Numbered from the stretch's first letter, positions 8,403 through 16,802 are shown. The stretch: DNA of 64,000 bases from JANRKB01 sp033763695 (GCA_033763695.1 JANRKB010000043.1:248001-312000), one strand, 5' to 3'. The notes: generated from the letters alone by a model not told the origin. A program made the numbers and translations.

Positions 8403-9248
8403 TCACTCCGCCTTGTCGGTTTGCATCACCTGCTTGGAGTACGGGTCGTCCGGCATCGTGTCCTTCGTGATCACGATCTCCACACGTTGATTCCCGCGAT
8501 CCTTCGCGCGGTCATACGTCCGCGGCACGATCCGATCCCCCGTGCCGCACGCCACGATGCGAATCTGCTCGCTCGTGATCCCCTGCTCCAGCAGCAACTG
8601 CCGCACCGCCATCGAACGCTTGTACGCCAGATCCAAGGCCGCGTTCTCGTCGCGCATCACTTCCGACGGGCTCACGTGCCCGCGCAGCTCGATCATCCAG
8701 CGCGAGCCGCGCACCTTCGCGGCAAACTCGCTAATCGTCTTTCGCCCCGCCGTCGTCAGCAGCGTCTGACGATCATCAAACGGAATCGACGCACCGGCGT
8801 TGATGTAGTCGCTGGGCCGCACCGCGTGCTGCTCTGCGCCCTTGCCTTCGATGTCTGCCTCATCACCCTCGCCCGCGCGCTGCTTCAGTCGCCGCACAAA
8901 CTCCGGCGATTCATTCGGATTATCGGGGTCGACCGGGTTGTTGAATGCCGCACGGATCGAGATCGCCGCGTCGATCATGGCCGCGTTGGGCACGGGGCCA
9001 TCCTTGCCCGGCTCGCCGCCGCCGTACTTCTTCTTGTCGGGCGACATGTTCATCGCCAGCAGAATCACGAAGAAGCCCATCATCAGCGCGACGTTGTCGG
9101 CGAATGAAATGAGCCACTCGGGCGCACCTTCATGCTCTTCGTGCGAGCCGCCGCCGTGGCCGCCATGCCCGCCATGGCCACCACCGCCGTGGCCGCCTTC
9201 TTCGTGCCCTTAGCCGCCGTGCTCGTCATGTTTTTCGTGCTCGGCCAT
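8403..9248 (-). CDS. MotB/OmpA-type stator protein, copy 2, interrupted by in-frame TAA
   Basis: Read from the ATG at 9248 the frame begins MAEHEKHDEHGG, meets TAA at codon 13 (9212-9210), then continues open for 269 codons: a His/Gly/Glu-rich tail, the helix EWLISFADNVALMMGFFVIL with the MotB Asp, and an OmpA-like domain (WMIELRGHVSPSEV, NQRVEIVITK). A single G-to-T change in a GAA codon would explain the stop. The first in-frame ATG after it (9083) is inside the membrane helix and would lose the ion-binding Asp. No ATG, GTG or TTG lies between. The rest of the frame is undamaged. It may be a fresh pseudogene, a readthrough gene or an assembly error. It follows the motA paralogue at 9365-10147. 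Confidence 0.75.
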
Positions 9249-9251
9249 AAA

Positions 9252-9356
9252 GAAGTCACGGAGTCAGAAAGTCATGGGGTCAGAAAGTCACAGAGTCAAG
9301 AGTCACGAAGTCACGAATGCCACGTGCCGAGTGCCAAGTACCAAGTGCCAAGTGCC
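9252..9356 (-). repeat. Tandem 7-mer then 8-mer repeats in the motA-motB spacer, copy 2
   Basis: Read on the minus strand, six 7-base GGCACTT-like units are followed by about eight 8-base GTGACTTC-like units (one of 7 bases), ending three bases before the motB-like ATG. Unit sequences and order match 3668-3734, but copy number is higher. The 24 bases leading into the array, including the motA stop codon, are identical in both loci. Confidence 0.9.
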
Positions 9357-9364
9357 TTCTTCTC

Positions 9365-10147
9365 TTACGCCGCCAGATTCAGCTTGCTCCGCGCCGACGC
9401 GGGCACGAACGCGGTCATCTTGTCGAGCGTGACGCGCGGGTTATCGCCCGCCTGAATGCTCAGGATCGCCTGCAGCATCATCTCGCGATTCTGGATCTCT
9501 TCCGACGAACGCAGCGCGAGCTTGTCGCCGATCGGACCGCAGATCGCGTTCGCCACCACGGCGCCGTACATCGTCGCCACGACGGCGATGGCCAGCGAGT
9601 GACCCAGCGCGCCGATGTCCGCCGACGCCAACTGACCGAACATACCCACCTGACCGACCAGCGTGCCCACCAGCCCGTATCCCGGGCCGTACACCTTCAC
9701 CAGGTCGAACAGCTTCTTGCCCGCCTTGTGACGTTCCTGCATCGCCATCAGCTCAATGCGGCATGTCGCTTCGATGTTCGCCGGCTCTACGCCGTCGACG
9801 GCCATCTTCAGCCCCGCCGCGAAGAACGCGTCCTTGATCTTGGGGATCTCGCTCTCCAGCGACAGAATGCCGTCTTTGCGTGCCTTCTCGCTGACCGTCT
9901 GCACCACCTTGATCACTTCCACCGGCGAGAGGCCCTTGTGGAACAGGAACCGCTTGATGTAGCCGGGCGTCGACAGGATTCGATCCAGCGGCATCGACAT
10001 GAAAATAACGGAGATCGAGCCGCAACCCACCATGAGGACGCCTTCCATCGAGAAGAACATCATCAGGTTGCCGTGCGAGACTTCGAAGAAGACGAAGCCC
10101 AGGGCGCCCGCGCCGATCAGGATGCCGATCACACTGGCAATATCCAC
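9365..10147 (-). CDS. MotA/TolQ/ExbB-type stator protein, copy 2
   Basis: 260 residues from a GTG at 10147, with GAGGG upstream. Same MotA architecture as copy 1: two N-terminal helices (SVIGILIGAGALGFVFFEV; VGCGSISVIFMSM), a loop with the shared VSEKARKDGILSLESE segment, and the channel helices with YGPGYGLVGTLVGQVGMFGQ and LAIAVVATMYGAVVANAICG. It is clearly paralogous to 2883-3659. The downstream partner gene carries a nonsense codon, so this protein may lack a partner or pair with MotB copy 1. The 3' end and the repeat spacer match copy 1 closely, which points to duplication or gene conversion. Confidence 0.88.
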   Translation of the reverse strand: MDIASVIGILIGAGALGFVFFEVSHGNLMMFFSMEGVLMVGCGSISVIFMSMPLDRILSTPGYIKRFLFHKGLSPVEVIKVVQTVSEKARKDGILSLESEIPKIKDAFFAAGLKMAVDGVEPANIEATCRIELMAMQERHKAGKKLFDLVKVYGPGYGLVGTLVGQVGMFGQLASADIGALGHSLAIAVVATMYGAVVANAICGPIGDKLALRSSEEIQNREMMLQAILSIQAGDNPRVTLDKMTAFVPASARSKLNLAA

Positions 10148-10423
10148 GCGTCAGCCCTCGTGCGCGACTCGTCGCGCTGGTCCGCTCTTTCGCCGCTCGT
10201 CCTCCGATGCGGCGCACATGCAGCACACTCGGGCCCATCGCGCGCCGAGCGCGGATGAACTCGCGAATGAAAACACACTTGCTCATCGTGTATCGTCAGC
10301 GCATGTCAGCGGCTTGTTCGCGGGCCTTGCCAACGACGCCCGACCCCTGCCGTCTGTGCCGGTTGTGAAGGAACGCGGGCGTTCTCGGACGCCGCCCGTC
10401 ATGCGTCCCGCGCCCGTCGCGTC

Positions 10424-12034
10424 CTAGAACGTCTTTCGCAGGCGCGCCGCGGGAATCTGCAGCTGGTCGCGATACTTCGCCACCGTCCGCCGCGCGATCT
10501 CGATGCCCCGCTTCTTGAGTTCATCCACCAGCGCCTCGTCGCTCAAGGGGCGCTTCTTGTCCTCGCCGTCGACGATCTCGCGCAGCGCCACCTTGATGGC
10601 GTCCCACGCCACTTCCTCGCCGCCGTCGGTCTGCACGCCGCCCGAGAAGAACTTCCGCAGCGCGATCGTCCCCCGCGGCGTCGCGATGTACTTCTCCGCC
10701 ACCGCGCGGCTCACCGTCGCCACGTGAATCCCAAGCTGATCCGCCACCTGCGTCATCGGCAGCGGCTTGAGCGCCTGCGGCCCAAAATCAAAGTACTCGC
10801 GCTGCTCCTGCACCACCACATTGATCACACGCAGCAGCGTCCCCTTCCGCTGGTTCACCGCATCGATCAGCCACTGCGCGTTCCCCAGATTCGTCCGCAG
10901 AAACTCGCGATCCTTGTCCGGCGTCGTGCGGTCGCGGCTCAGCTTCGCGTACTCCATGTTCACACGCAGATTCATCATCCGCGGCTCATTCAAGTACGCC
11001 ACATACCGATCCGCCTCCGCGTCATACTCCACGATCGCGTCGGGTACGATCGGCCGCACGTCGTCGCTCACCAGCCGCCGCGCCGGCGCAAGACTCAGCT
11101 TCTTCATCAGCTCCAGCGCGCCGCGAATGCGCTCCAGCGTCAGCCCCGCCCGCTCGGCGATCCGCGGCAGGCGATTCTGCATCAGATCATCCAGGTGATC
11201 GCGCACCAGCACCCGCGCATCCTCGATCACACTCGCATCCGCCAGCCACCGCTTGTCGTCGTGCTCGCCCGCCTCGCCGCTGTCGTCCAGCAGCGCGTCC
11301 AGCTGCAGCAGCAGACACTCCCTCGCATCCCGGGCCGCCACTCCCGGCGGATCAAGAAACAACTGCAGCGCCTGCAACGCCCGCCCGAGCTGCTCCACGC
11401 TCGGTCGCTGCCCGTCCGCACCCAGCGGCGCACGTTCCGCGATCGTCTCCAGCGGCGTCCGCAGATAGCCGTCGCTCTCCAGGTTGCTGATGATCAGTTC
11501 GCCCAGCGGCCGCAGCTTTGCGTCCACTTCTGTCAGCGCCCACTGCTCAAGGAGTTGATCCGTCAGCGACGCGCTCCGCGCCGGCGCCGCCGCCATCGCG
11601 TCCATCTTCGCGTCGCGCTCGCCGTCCTGACGCGGCGCGGAATACGACTGCTCGCGATAGGTGTCCGCCGACGCGCTCCCACTGCCCCACTGCTCGTCGG
11701 GTCGCTCGCTGAACTCATTTTCCGCGGCATCCGGGTTGTCATTCTCAAACGCGTCCAGCCGCTCAAAGTCCCGCGTGCCGTGCTGCTCGTCGATGTCCGC
11801 TGGCCGCTCCAGTGCCCGCGCGTCCCGCTCCGCCTCCACCCGCGCTTCGCGTACTTCGCGTTCGTCCGCCTCGTTCTCCGTCAGTTCCAGGGTCGGGTTG
11901 GACTCCAGCTCCTGCTCGATCCGCTCCTGCAAGTCCGCGAGCGGCATCTGCAGGATCTCCATCGACTGGATCATCCTGGGCGCCAGCTTCATCTGCTGGC
12001 CGAGCCGCATCTGTTGGGACGTGTCAAAACGCAT
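10424..12034 (-). CDS. rpoN: RNA polymerase sigma-54 factor
   Basis: 536 residues. Region I (residues 1-55) has the glutamine- and leucine-rich activator-responsive segment (QQMRLGQQMKLAPRMIQSME, ADLQERIEQELESNPTLEL). An acidic region II of variable sequence follows. The core-binding domain is next, then a HTH and, near the C-terminus, the RpoN box ARRTVAKYRDQLQI that reads the -24 element. It directs core polymerase to -24/-12 promoters opened by AAA+ activators. Its length is about 60 residues above E. coli RpoN, mostly from region II. No activator gene is adjacent, so its regulon cannot be inferred here. Confidence 0.96.
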   Translation of the reverse strand: MRFDTSQQMRLGQQMKLAPRMIQSMEILQMPLADLQERIEQELESNPTLELTENEADEREVREARVEAERDARALERPADIDEQHGTRDFERLDAFENDNPDAAENEFSERPDEQWGSGSASADTYREQSYSAPRQDGERDAKMDAMAAAPARSASLTDQLLEQWALTEVDAKLRPLGELIISNLESDGYLRTPLETIAERAPLGADGQRPSVEQLGRALQALQLFLDPPGVAARDARECLLLQLDALLDDSGEAGEHDDKRWLADASVIEDARVLVRDHLDDLMQNRLPRIAERAGLTLERIRGALELMKKLSLAPARRLVSDDVRPIVPDAIVEYDAEADRYVAYLNEPRMMNLRVNMEYAKLSRDRTTPDKDREFLRTNLGNAQWLIDAVNQRKGTLLRVINVVVQEQREYFDFGPQALKPLPMTQVADQLGIHVATVSRAVAEKYIATPRGTIALRKFFSGGVQTDGGEEVAWDAIKVALREIVDGEDKKRPLSDEALVDELKKRGIEIARRTVAKYRDQLQIPAARLRKTF

Positions 12035-12228
12035 CGTGCACGATCACTTCATCACCACCGACACTTCGGAACCGACGACACACGCCGTCGCGCTCGCAAA
12101 AGGCTAGCAGCATCCCCACCCCGCCGCACGACCCGCCCGCGTGATTCCGCCGATTCTCTTTCCGCTCCGCGCCGGCCGCGGTTCCGCGCTCTCTCGCCCG
12201 CGGCAGAAGTACCCCGTTACGCTTTCGC

Positions 12229-13071
12229 GTGTCCGCACCCCGCCACGCCACGCCGCCCGCGCCGCTCTCGCCCCATGAGCAGCGCATCGTCGAACAGACG
12301 CTCGCGATGTATCGCGAGGGCTGGTTCCCCATGGCCGAACTTCACCACGGGCCCGACGGCACAGAAATCGTCCAGCCCGCGCAGTGGGTCCAGCCCCAGC
12401 ACCGCTCCATCATCCCCCTGGACGACGACGGCCTGATCCTCTCGCGTAGCCTGCGCCAGCGACTCCGCCGCGCACCCTTTCGCGTCACCACCGATCTCGC
12501 GCTGGCAGACGTGCTCCACGCCTGCGCCGAGCCGCGCCCCGCGGACAAGTCCGATCCCGACGCCGCACCCGCCCCGGGCTGGCTCAGCGACGAGATCATC
12601 GAACTCGTCTTGCTTCTGGGCCGCGCCGGCATCGCCCACAGCGTCGAAGCCTGGATCGATCCGGGCCAACACGATCCCGCCGATCAATCAGAGCCGCCCC
12701 GCCTCGTCGGCGGTCTCTACGGCATCGCGATCGGCCGCGTCTTCTGCGGCGAATCCATGTTCTCACGCCCCGCGCTCGGCGGCACCGACGCCAGCAAGGT
12801 CTGCCTCGCCCACCTCTGGCATCACCTTCGCGCCCGCGGCTTCGCCGTGCTCGACACCCAGATCATGAACGACCACATGGCCCGCCTCGGCGCCCGCGAG
12901 ATCTCGATGCAGGACTACCAACGCCTGCTCCACACACACGCCGCCATCAACACCAGCGCCGCGGCTTCCGTCGTCAGTTGGTCACCGTGGACCACGCCCG
13001 ATCAGTGGCCCACCGACGCGCCGACCGTCTCCCCGCCCCGCGGGGAGAAGTCCCGGCGCAGCCGGGGATGA
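12229..13071 (+). CDS. aat: Leucyl/phenylalanyl-tRNA-protein transferase
   Basis: 280 residues from GTG 12229. Conserved Aat segments are visible: YREGWFPM near the start, FRVTTDLALADVLHACA, a central region ending IAHSVEAW, LVGGLYGIAIGRVFCGESMF, DASKVCLAHLW and LGAREISMQDYQRLL. Aat adds Leu or Phe to N-terminal Arg/Lys of proteins and feeds the ClpS/ClpAP N-degron pathway. The last 13 codons (SPPRGEKSRRSRG) and the stop codon come from a family A intergenic repeat, so the natural C-terminus has been replaced or extended. Catalytic regions are upstream of this and look intact. Confidence 0.93.
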   Translation: MSAPRHATPPAPLSPHEQRIVEQTLAMYREGWFPMAELHHGPDGTEIVQPAQWVQPQHRSIIPLDDDGLILSRSLRQRLRRAPFRVTTDLALADVLHACAEPRPADKSDPDAAPAPGWLSDEIIELVLLLGRAGIAHSVEAWIDPGQHDPADQSEPPRLVGGLYGIAIGRVFCGESMFSRPALGGTDASKVCLAHLWHHLRARGFAVLDTQIMNDHMARLGAREISMQDYQRLLHTHAAINTSAAASVVSWSPWTTPDQWPTDAPTVSPPRGEKSRRSRG

Positions 13072-13088
13072 GGTGCTTCGCTGTGCCA
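13028..13088. repeat. Family A dispersed repeat, truncated copy inside the aat 3' end
   Basis: The CCCCGCCCCGCGGGGAGAAG core and GCAGCCGGGGATGAGG segment match 8122-8226, followed by divergent sequence without the ATCGATGTC hairpin. The TGA inside GGGGATGAGG (13069-13071) ends the aat frame. Confidence 0.85.
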
Positions 13089-13156
13089 CCAATCAGCACC
13101 TCGTCGAGCCGATCAGCGATTCGATCCTCTGTCCATCATGTCTCATGCCTGATGCC

Positions 13157-13191
13157 TGACGTCTGACTTCTGACTTCTGACTTCTGACGTC
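13157..13191. repeat. Five tandem 7-mers TGACKTC
   Basis: TGACGTC, three TGACTTC, then TGACGTC: five perfect 7-base units, with the array ending in the palindrome TGACGTCA. It resembles the GTGACTTC units of the motA-motB spacers but has a period of 7. It is intergenic, between aat and the GNAT gene. Confidence 0.9.
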
Positions 13192-13228
13192 ATTTCTCTC
13201 GCGTCCCGTATCTCGGGTCTCGCGTGCT

Positions 13229-13316
13229 CAGGCCCGAAGGGCCGTCAGTTCCAAGCCCTGGGCGTGAGCCCAGGGTCAGCGCGTCGCATCCCACGAGCCG
13301 CGAAGCGGCGCCACAT
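13229..13316. repeat. Family B palindromic repeat, copy 1
   Basis: Three hairpins in fixed order: GGCCCGAAGGGCC (13231-13243), CCCTGGGC-gtga-GCCCAGGG (13256-13275) and GCCGC-gaa-GCGGC (13297-13309), joined by GTTCCAAG and a variable linker. The copy at 15355-15440 keeps the order but with different paired bases in the middle stem, so the structure rather than the sequence is maintained. Confidence 0.88.
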
Positions 13317-13356
13317 CCTTTCGCTTGCCTCTCGCTTGCCCCCGATGCCGCTCATC

Positions 13357-13917
13357 TCAACCGGCGCTCACATCACGCCGCAGCACCGCATACATCACCA
13401 CATCGCGATTCACGCCGTTCTTGCAGGTGTACCCGCGTAACAACCCCTCGCGCCGCATCCCCGCCTTCTCCATCACCCGGCCCGACGCCTCATTGCCGAT
13501 GTAGTGCGTCGCGTGGATGCGCTCCAGTTGCGTCGTCGCAAAGACGTGCCGAATCAGCACCTTCGCCGCGATCGTCGCGTATCCGCGTCCCCAGTACGCG
13601 CGTCCAAGCCAATACCCCATCTCCGCGCGTCGATGGGCCGGCTCAAACAAGCAACCGACCGCGCCCATCACTTCCGGCTCCCCACCCGCCACCCGCGGCC
13701 GCGTGATCAAGAACCCCGTCGAACGCCCCTCCGCATTCGCCGCGATCGTCTTCTCCAGCCACGCGATCGCATCCGCCTTCGCATACGGAAACGGCATCGT
13801 CAGCAAGTTGTCCGACACGCCGCGATCGTTCGCCAGCGGCACCAGCGCATCCGCGTCCGCCAGCGTCCCCGCGCGAAAGACCAAACCCTCGGCATGAATC
13901 GTCGGAGGCGTCGACAT
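13357..13917 (-). CDS. GNAT N-acetyltransferase, RimJ/RimL type
   Basis: 186 residues. It shows the GNAT order: LVFRAGTLADADALVPLAN at the N-terminus, GFLITRPR and EVMGAVGCLFEPAHRRAEMG in the central sheet, and the acetyl-CoA segment LGRAYWGRGYATIAAKVLI, followed by RIHATHYIGNEASGRVMEKAGM. This subclass acetylates protein N-termini (ribosomal proteins) or small amines. The substrate is undetermined. The ATG at 13917 lies 3 bases after the rodA stop, and the end of rodA (GAGGAGGAT before TGA) supplies a strong Shine-Dalgarno, so translation is coupled to rodA. Confidence 0.9.
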   Translation of the reverse strand: MSTPPTIHAEGLVFRAGTLADADALVPLANDRGVSDNLLTMPFPYAKADAIAWLEKTIAANAEGRSTGFLITRPRVAGGEPEVMGAVGCLFEPAHRRAEMGYWLGRAYWGRGYATIAAKVLIRHVFATTQLERIHATHYIGNEASGRVMEKAGMRREGLLRGYTCKNGVNRDVVMYAVLRRDVSAG

Positions 13918-13920
13918 CGC

Positions 13921-15156
13921 TCAATCCTCCTCGCCGAACTCGAACGAATGCCGCCCCACGCCACGCGGCCTGCGCAGCGCGATGCTGAACAGCAGCCCCG
14001 TCATGATCCACACCGTCAACAAGCTTGACCCGCCATACGACACGAACGGCAGCGTCACGCCGATGATCGGCACCAGCCCCACATTCATTCCGACGTTGAT
14101 GAACACCTGTGCCGCAATAAACCCCGCAAAGCCGACGCCGACGATCCGCCCGAACGGATCGCGCGTGCTCGCGCTCACACCCAGCGCGCCCACGATCCAC
14201 ACCAGGTACAGCCCCAGCACGACGATCGCACCCAGCATCCCATGCCGCGACGTGATCACCGCGAAGATCATGTCATTGTGCCGCTCCGGCAGGCGCGAGT
14301 AATGCACGATCGCGCGCCCCTTCTCACCCTCGACGCCGGTCAGCTCACCCGAGCCGATCAGCGTCTGCGCCGTCGCCGCCTGATAGTTGATGTCCTGATC
14401 CAGCGATGTGTCGCCGCGGATCTGGTGCCACAGCCCGACGATGCGCGCCTTCTGGTGCGGCTTGAGGAACGGATACGCCGCCGGTGCCGCCAACGCCGCC
14501 ATCAGCACGATCAGCGTCAAGTGCCGCAGCTTCGCGCCCGCCGCCACCAGCATCGCAAACAGCGACGGCACAAACAGAAGCGCCGACCCCAGATCCGGCT
14601 CCAGCGTAATCAGCGCCACCGGCACGCCCGTGATCACCGCCGGCGGCAAGAGCCCGATCAGCGTGCGATGGTTGTCGCGATACCGCAGATACCGCGCCAT
14701 CACCAAGACGTACGCGATCTTGGCAAACTCCGCCGGCTGCAAGTCCGCAATGCCCAGGTTGATCCACCCACGCGCGCCGTTCCGCGGCGTCACCAGCCAC
14801 GCCGGCACAAACGGCAGCAGCACGAACACCAGCAGCCCGATCGCGACCGCCATGAACACGCCCGACACCGCACCGATGAATCGATAATGCGGCAGCGCAA
14901 CCACCAGCGCGGCAAGCATCCCCACGCCAAGGAACACCGCCTGCTTCCACGCCACGCCGCTGTGCAACACCGCGCCCGTCACGTCGCCCGGATCAGTCTG
15001 CGCAAAGTCAATCGCGGCAATCCCGACCAGCGACAGCCCCAGCGACGCCAACACCACCAGCCACGCGGGGTTCGCCGGATTCAGCACGGCAAAGACAACC
15101 CCCAGCACGCCCGAACGCGCCGATGACCCGACCGATGTCGTTGCAAATCTGCTCAC
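13921..15156 (-). CDS. rodA: RodA-type peptidoglycan glycosyltransferase (SEDS family)
   Basis: 411 residues from GTG 15156 with GGGAGG upstream. About ten membrane helices and SEDS signatures are visible: RGWINLGIADLQPAEFAKIAY, LITLEPDLGSALLFVPSLFA, and near the C-terminus INVGMNVGLVPIIGVTLPFVSYGGSS. The family polymerises lipid II into glycan strands with a class B PBP partner. RodA serves elongation and FtsW septation; the RGWINLG and ITLEPDLGSA text and the length favour RodA. The final residues EFGEED are cytoplasmic. It heads a two-gene unit with the GNAT gene. No mreBCD or pbp2 is seen in the window. Confidence 0.92.
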   Translation of the reverse strand: MSRFATTSVGSSARSGVLGVVFAVLNPANPAWLVVLASLGLSLVGIAAIDFAQTDPGDVTGAVLHSGVAWKQAVFLGVGMLAALVVALPHYRFIGAVSGVFMAVAIGLLVFVLLPFVPAWLVTPRNGARGWINLGIADLQPAEFAKIAYVLVMARYLRYRDNHRTLIGLLPPAVITGVPVALITLEPDLGSALLFVPSLFAMLVAAGAKLRHLTLIVLMAALAAPAAYPFLKPHQKARIVGLWHQIRGDTSLDQDINYQAATAQTLIGSGELTGVEGEKGRAIVHYSRLPERHNDMIFAVITSRHGMLGAIVVLGLYLVWIVGALGVSASTRDPFGRIVGVGFAGFIAAQVFINVGMNVGLVPIIGVTLPFVSYGGSSLLTVWIMTGLLFSIALRRPRGVGRHSFEFGEED

Positions 15157-15688
15157 GCGTCCCGCGGCCTCCCTGCCACAACCGCCGCATCATATCGACC
15201 CATCCCGCGCACCCCACCCTTCGTCTTCACACCGCGCGCCTCCGGCACAATGGGGTTTGGCTCGCCGATTGGATGTGTCACACACCGTTCACGCTTCATT
15301 TGCCGCGCTCGTCTCGCAAGACTCACTCGATTTGTCTGCCGCGCTCTTCGTCTTAAGGCCCGAAGGGCCGCAAGTTCCAAGCCCGGGGCGGCAGCCCCGG
15401 GGAAGCGTGTTCCCTCACCCGAGCCGCGAAGCGGCGACACTCCTCCCGCACCGTCGCACAATCGCTCCCCCGCCGACACCCCATCCCGCGTTCCGCCCGG
15501 CTGGCGTCCCCTGGTCGGGTCGGTCCCCTTCCCCTTTTCCCACGCGCCAGGTTCCTACTACAATGGTCCGGACGGGCGGTCCCGCGCCCGTGTTGTTGTT
15601 CGGTCGGCTCTCGCTTCGCGCCGCGCGACCCGGCCCGCGCTTGGTTCCTCACGCCCCCGCGCCGCGTGCGCAGAAGGAAGACTGTCCC
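15157..15688. other. 532-base intergenic region with a repeat and a possible promoter
   Basis: Between the divergent rodA and HTH-membrane genes. It holds the family B repeat at 15355-15440. A possible promoter for the downstream gene is TTTTCC (15535-15540), 18 bases, TACAAT (15559-15564); the -35 match is weak. GAAGGAAG at about 15673-15680 is the ribosome binding site for the ATG at 15689. The open frame that runs through this region in front of that gene is not credible because it would translate the repeat. Confidence 0.5.
15355..15440. repeat. Family B palindromic repeat, copy 2
   Basis: Same three-hairpin order as 13229-13316: GGCCCGAAGGGCC (15357-15369), CCCGGGGC-ggca-GCCCCGGG (15382-15401) and GCCGC-gaa-GCGGC (15423-15435). 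The middle stem differs from copy 1 at paired positions. Confidence 0.88.
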
Positions 15689-16519
15689 ATGGCCAAGATG
15701 TTCTACTCGCTCGAAGAAGCCGCGGCCAAGCTCGGCAAGTCCGTGGATGAAGTGAAGTCCATGGCCGACAACCGCCAGCTCGAAGTCTTCCGCGACCGCG
15801 ATCGCCTCATGTTCAAGGTCGAGCAGGTCGACCTCCTCTCGGGCGGCGGCGACGACGTCATCCCGCTCGCCGGCGACAGCGCCGAGCTTGAGCCCATCAG
15901 CCTCGCCTCCTCGGGCTCGTCGATCGCCCTTGAAAACCCGAAGGAATCCACCGGCATCAGCATCTTCGACGCCGACGCCACCGACGAGAGCGACCCCTCC
16001 GCCGTCACCCGCGTCAGCCAGTCCATCGCCCCCATCGCCGACCCCGGCTCGTCCCGCGGCGGCTCGGGCGCGGGCGGCTCTGCCGTCGGCGGTTCCTCCA
16101 TCGGTGACATGACCCGCGCCGAAGACACCGGCATCGGCGGCTCGCTCCTCGATGACGTCTACGGCCAGGGCAGCGCGGACGCCTCCGCCGATCAGGATGC
16201 CTTCGCCACCTCACCCGGCGCCAGCCTCTTCGAAGGCACCTCCGTCGCCGCCGATGACGCGGGCGCGGCGGGCGCAGCGATGGTCCCCATGGTCGCTGAG
16301 GTCTACGACGGCCCCGGCTCGGGCCTCGTCGGTGGTCTCGCCTTCGGCGTCGTGGTCACGCTGCTCGTCGCGGTCTTTGCCGTCATCGTCAGCACCACCA
16401 CGACCAACGCCAGCGTGCTTGCGACGCTCGGCGAAAACGTCTACGCGGTGCTCGGTGGCCTCGCTGGTCTCATCGCCATCGGCGGTGGCCTCGGCTGGTT
16501 CCTCGGCAAGAAGTCCTGA
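15689..16519 (+). CDS. HTH-type N-terminal domain protein with C-terminal membrane helices
   Basis: 276 residues from ATG 15689, preceded by GAAGGAAG. Residues 1-50 (KMFYSLEEAAAKLGKSVDEV, then a KVEQVDLL segment) resemble the MerR/excisionase winged HTH found at the start of many planctomycete proteins. A long low-complexity, acidic, Gly/Ser-rich linker (about 60-200) follows, then two membrane helices (GLVGGLAFGVVVTLLVAVFAV; AVLGGLAGLIAIGGGLGWFL). It would place a small DNA- or protein-binding head in the cytoplasm, anchored by its C-terminus. Function unknown. A strong terminator follows at 16633-16660. Confidence 0.8.
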   Translation: MAKMFYSLEEAAAKLGKSVDEVKSMADNRQLEVFRDRDRLMFKVEQVDLLSGGGDDVIPLAGDSAELEPISLASSGSSIALENPKESTGISIFDADATDESDPSAVTRVSQSIAPIADPGSSRGGSGAGGSAVGGSSIGDMTRAEDTGIGGSLLDDVYGQGSADASADQDAFATSPGASLFEGTSVAADDAGAAGAAMVPMVAEVYDGPGSGLVGGLAFGVVVTLLVAVFAVIVSTTTTNASVLATLGENVYAVLGGLAGLIAIGGGLGWFLGKKS

Positions 16520-16632
16520 GTGACACACGCAAGCGTCGCGCTCGCGCAAGTCCTGAAAAGACGTTGCCTCACGCCGCGTCCGGGCGCATCCAAACCCCGG
16601 ACAAACGACCAGACAAAAAAATATTGCGAAAC

Positions 16633-16660
16633 AAACGCCGCCCTATCAGGCGGCGTTTAT
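16633..16660 (+). terminator. Intrinsic terminator after the HTH-membrane gene
   Basis: Perfect 10-base stem AAACGCCGCC (16633-16642), 6-base loop CTATCA, GGCGGCGTTT (16649-16658), with a short T run within the stem end. It lies 114 bases beyond the stop codon. Confidence 0.8.
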
Positions 16661-16802
16661 CGTACGCCGTCGCAAAAGATCCGGACGCCCGCAACAACAA
16701 AACGCCGCACTTTGTCGGGGCGATGTGCGAATATACGGGTGTACGCCGCGGCTGGGACTTGGCGAGCGCGTGCCGCCGAGCGGGCTGCTGGAGAATGGAT
16801 CC

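Noticed and set aside
10724..12436. Long plus-strand frame opposite rpoN
   Set aside because: Arg/His/Pro-rich product with no domain, produced by the codon bias of the rpoN gene on the other strand.
14242..15126. Plus-strand frame opposite rodA
   Set aside because: Repetitive Arg/His/Gln product typical of antisense of a membrane protein in GC-rich DNA.
15257..15688. 5' extension of the HTH-membrane gene
   Set aside because: It would translate the family B repeat; a good ribosome binding site lies just before ATG 15689.
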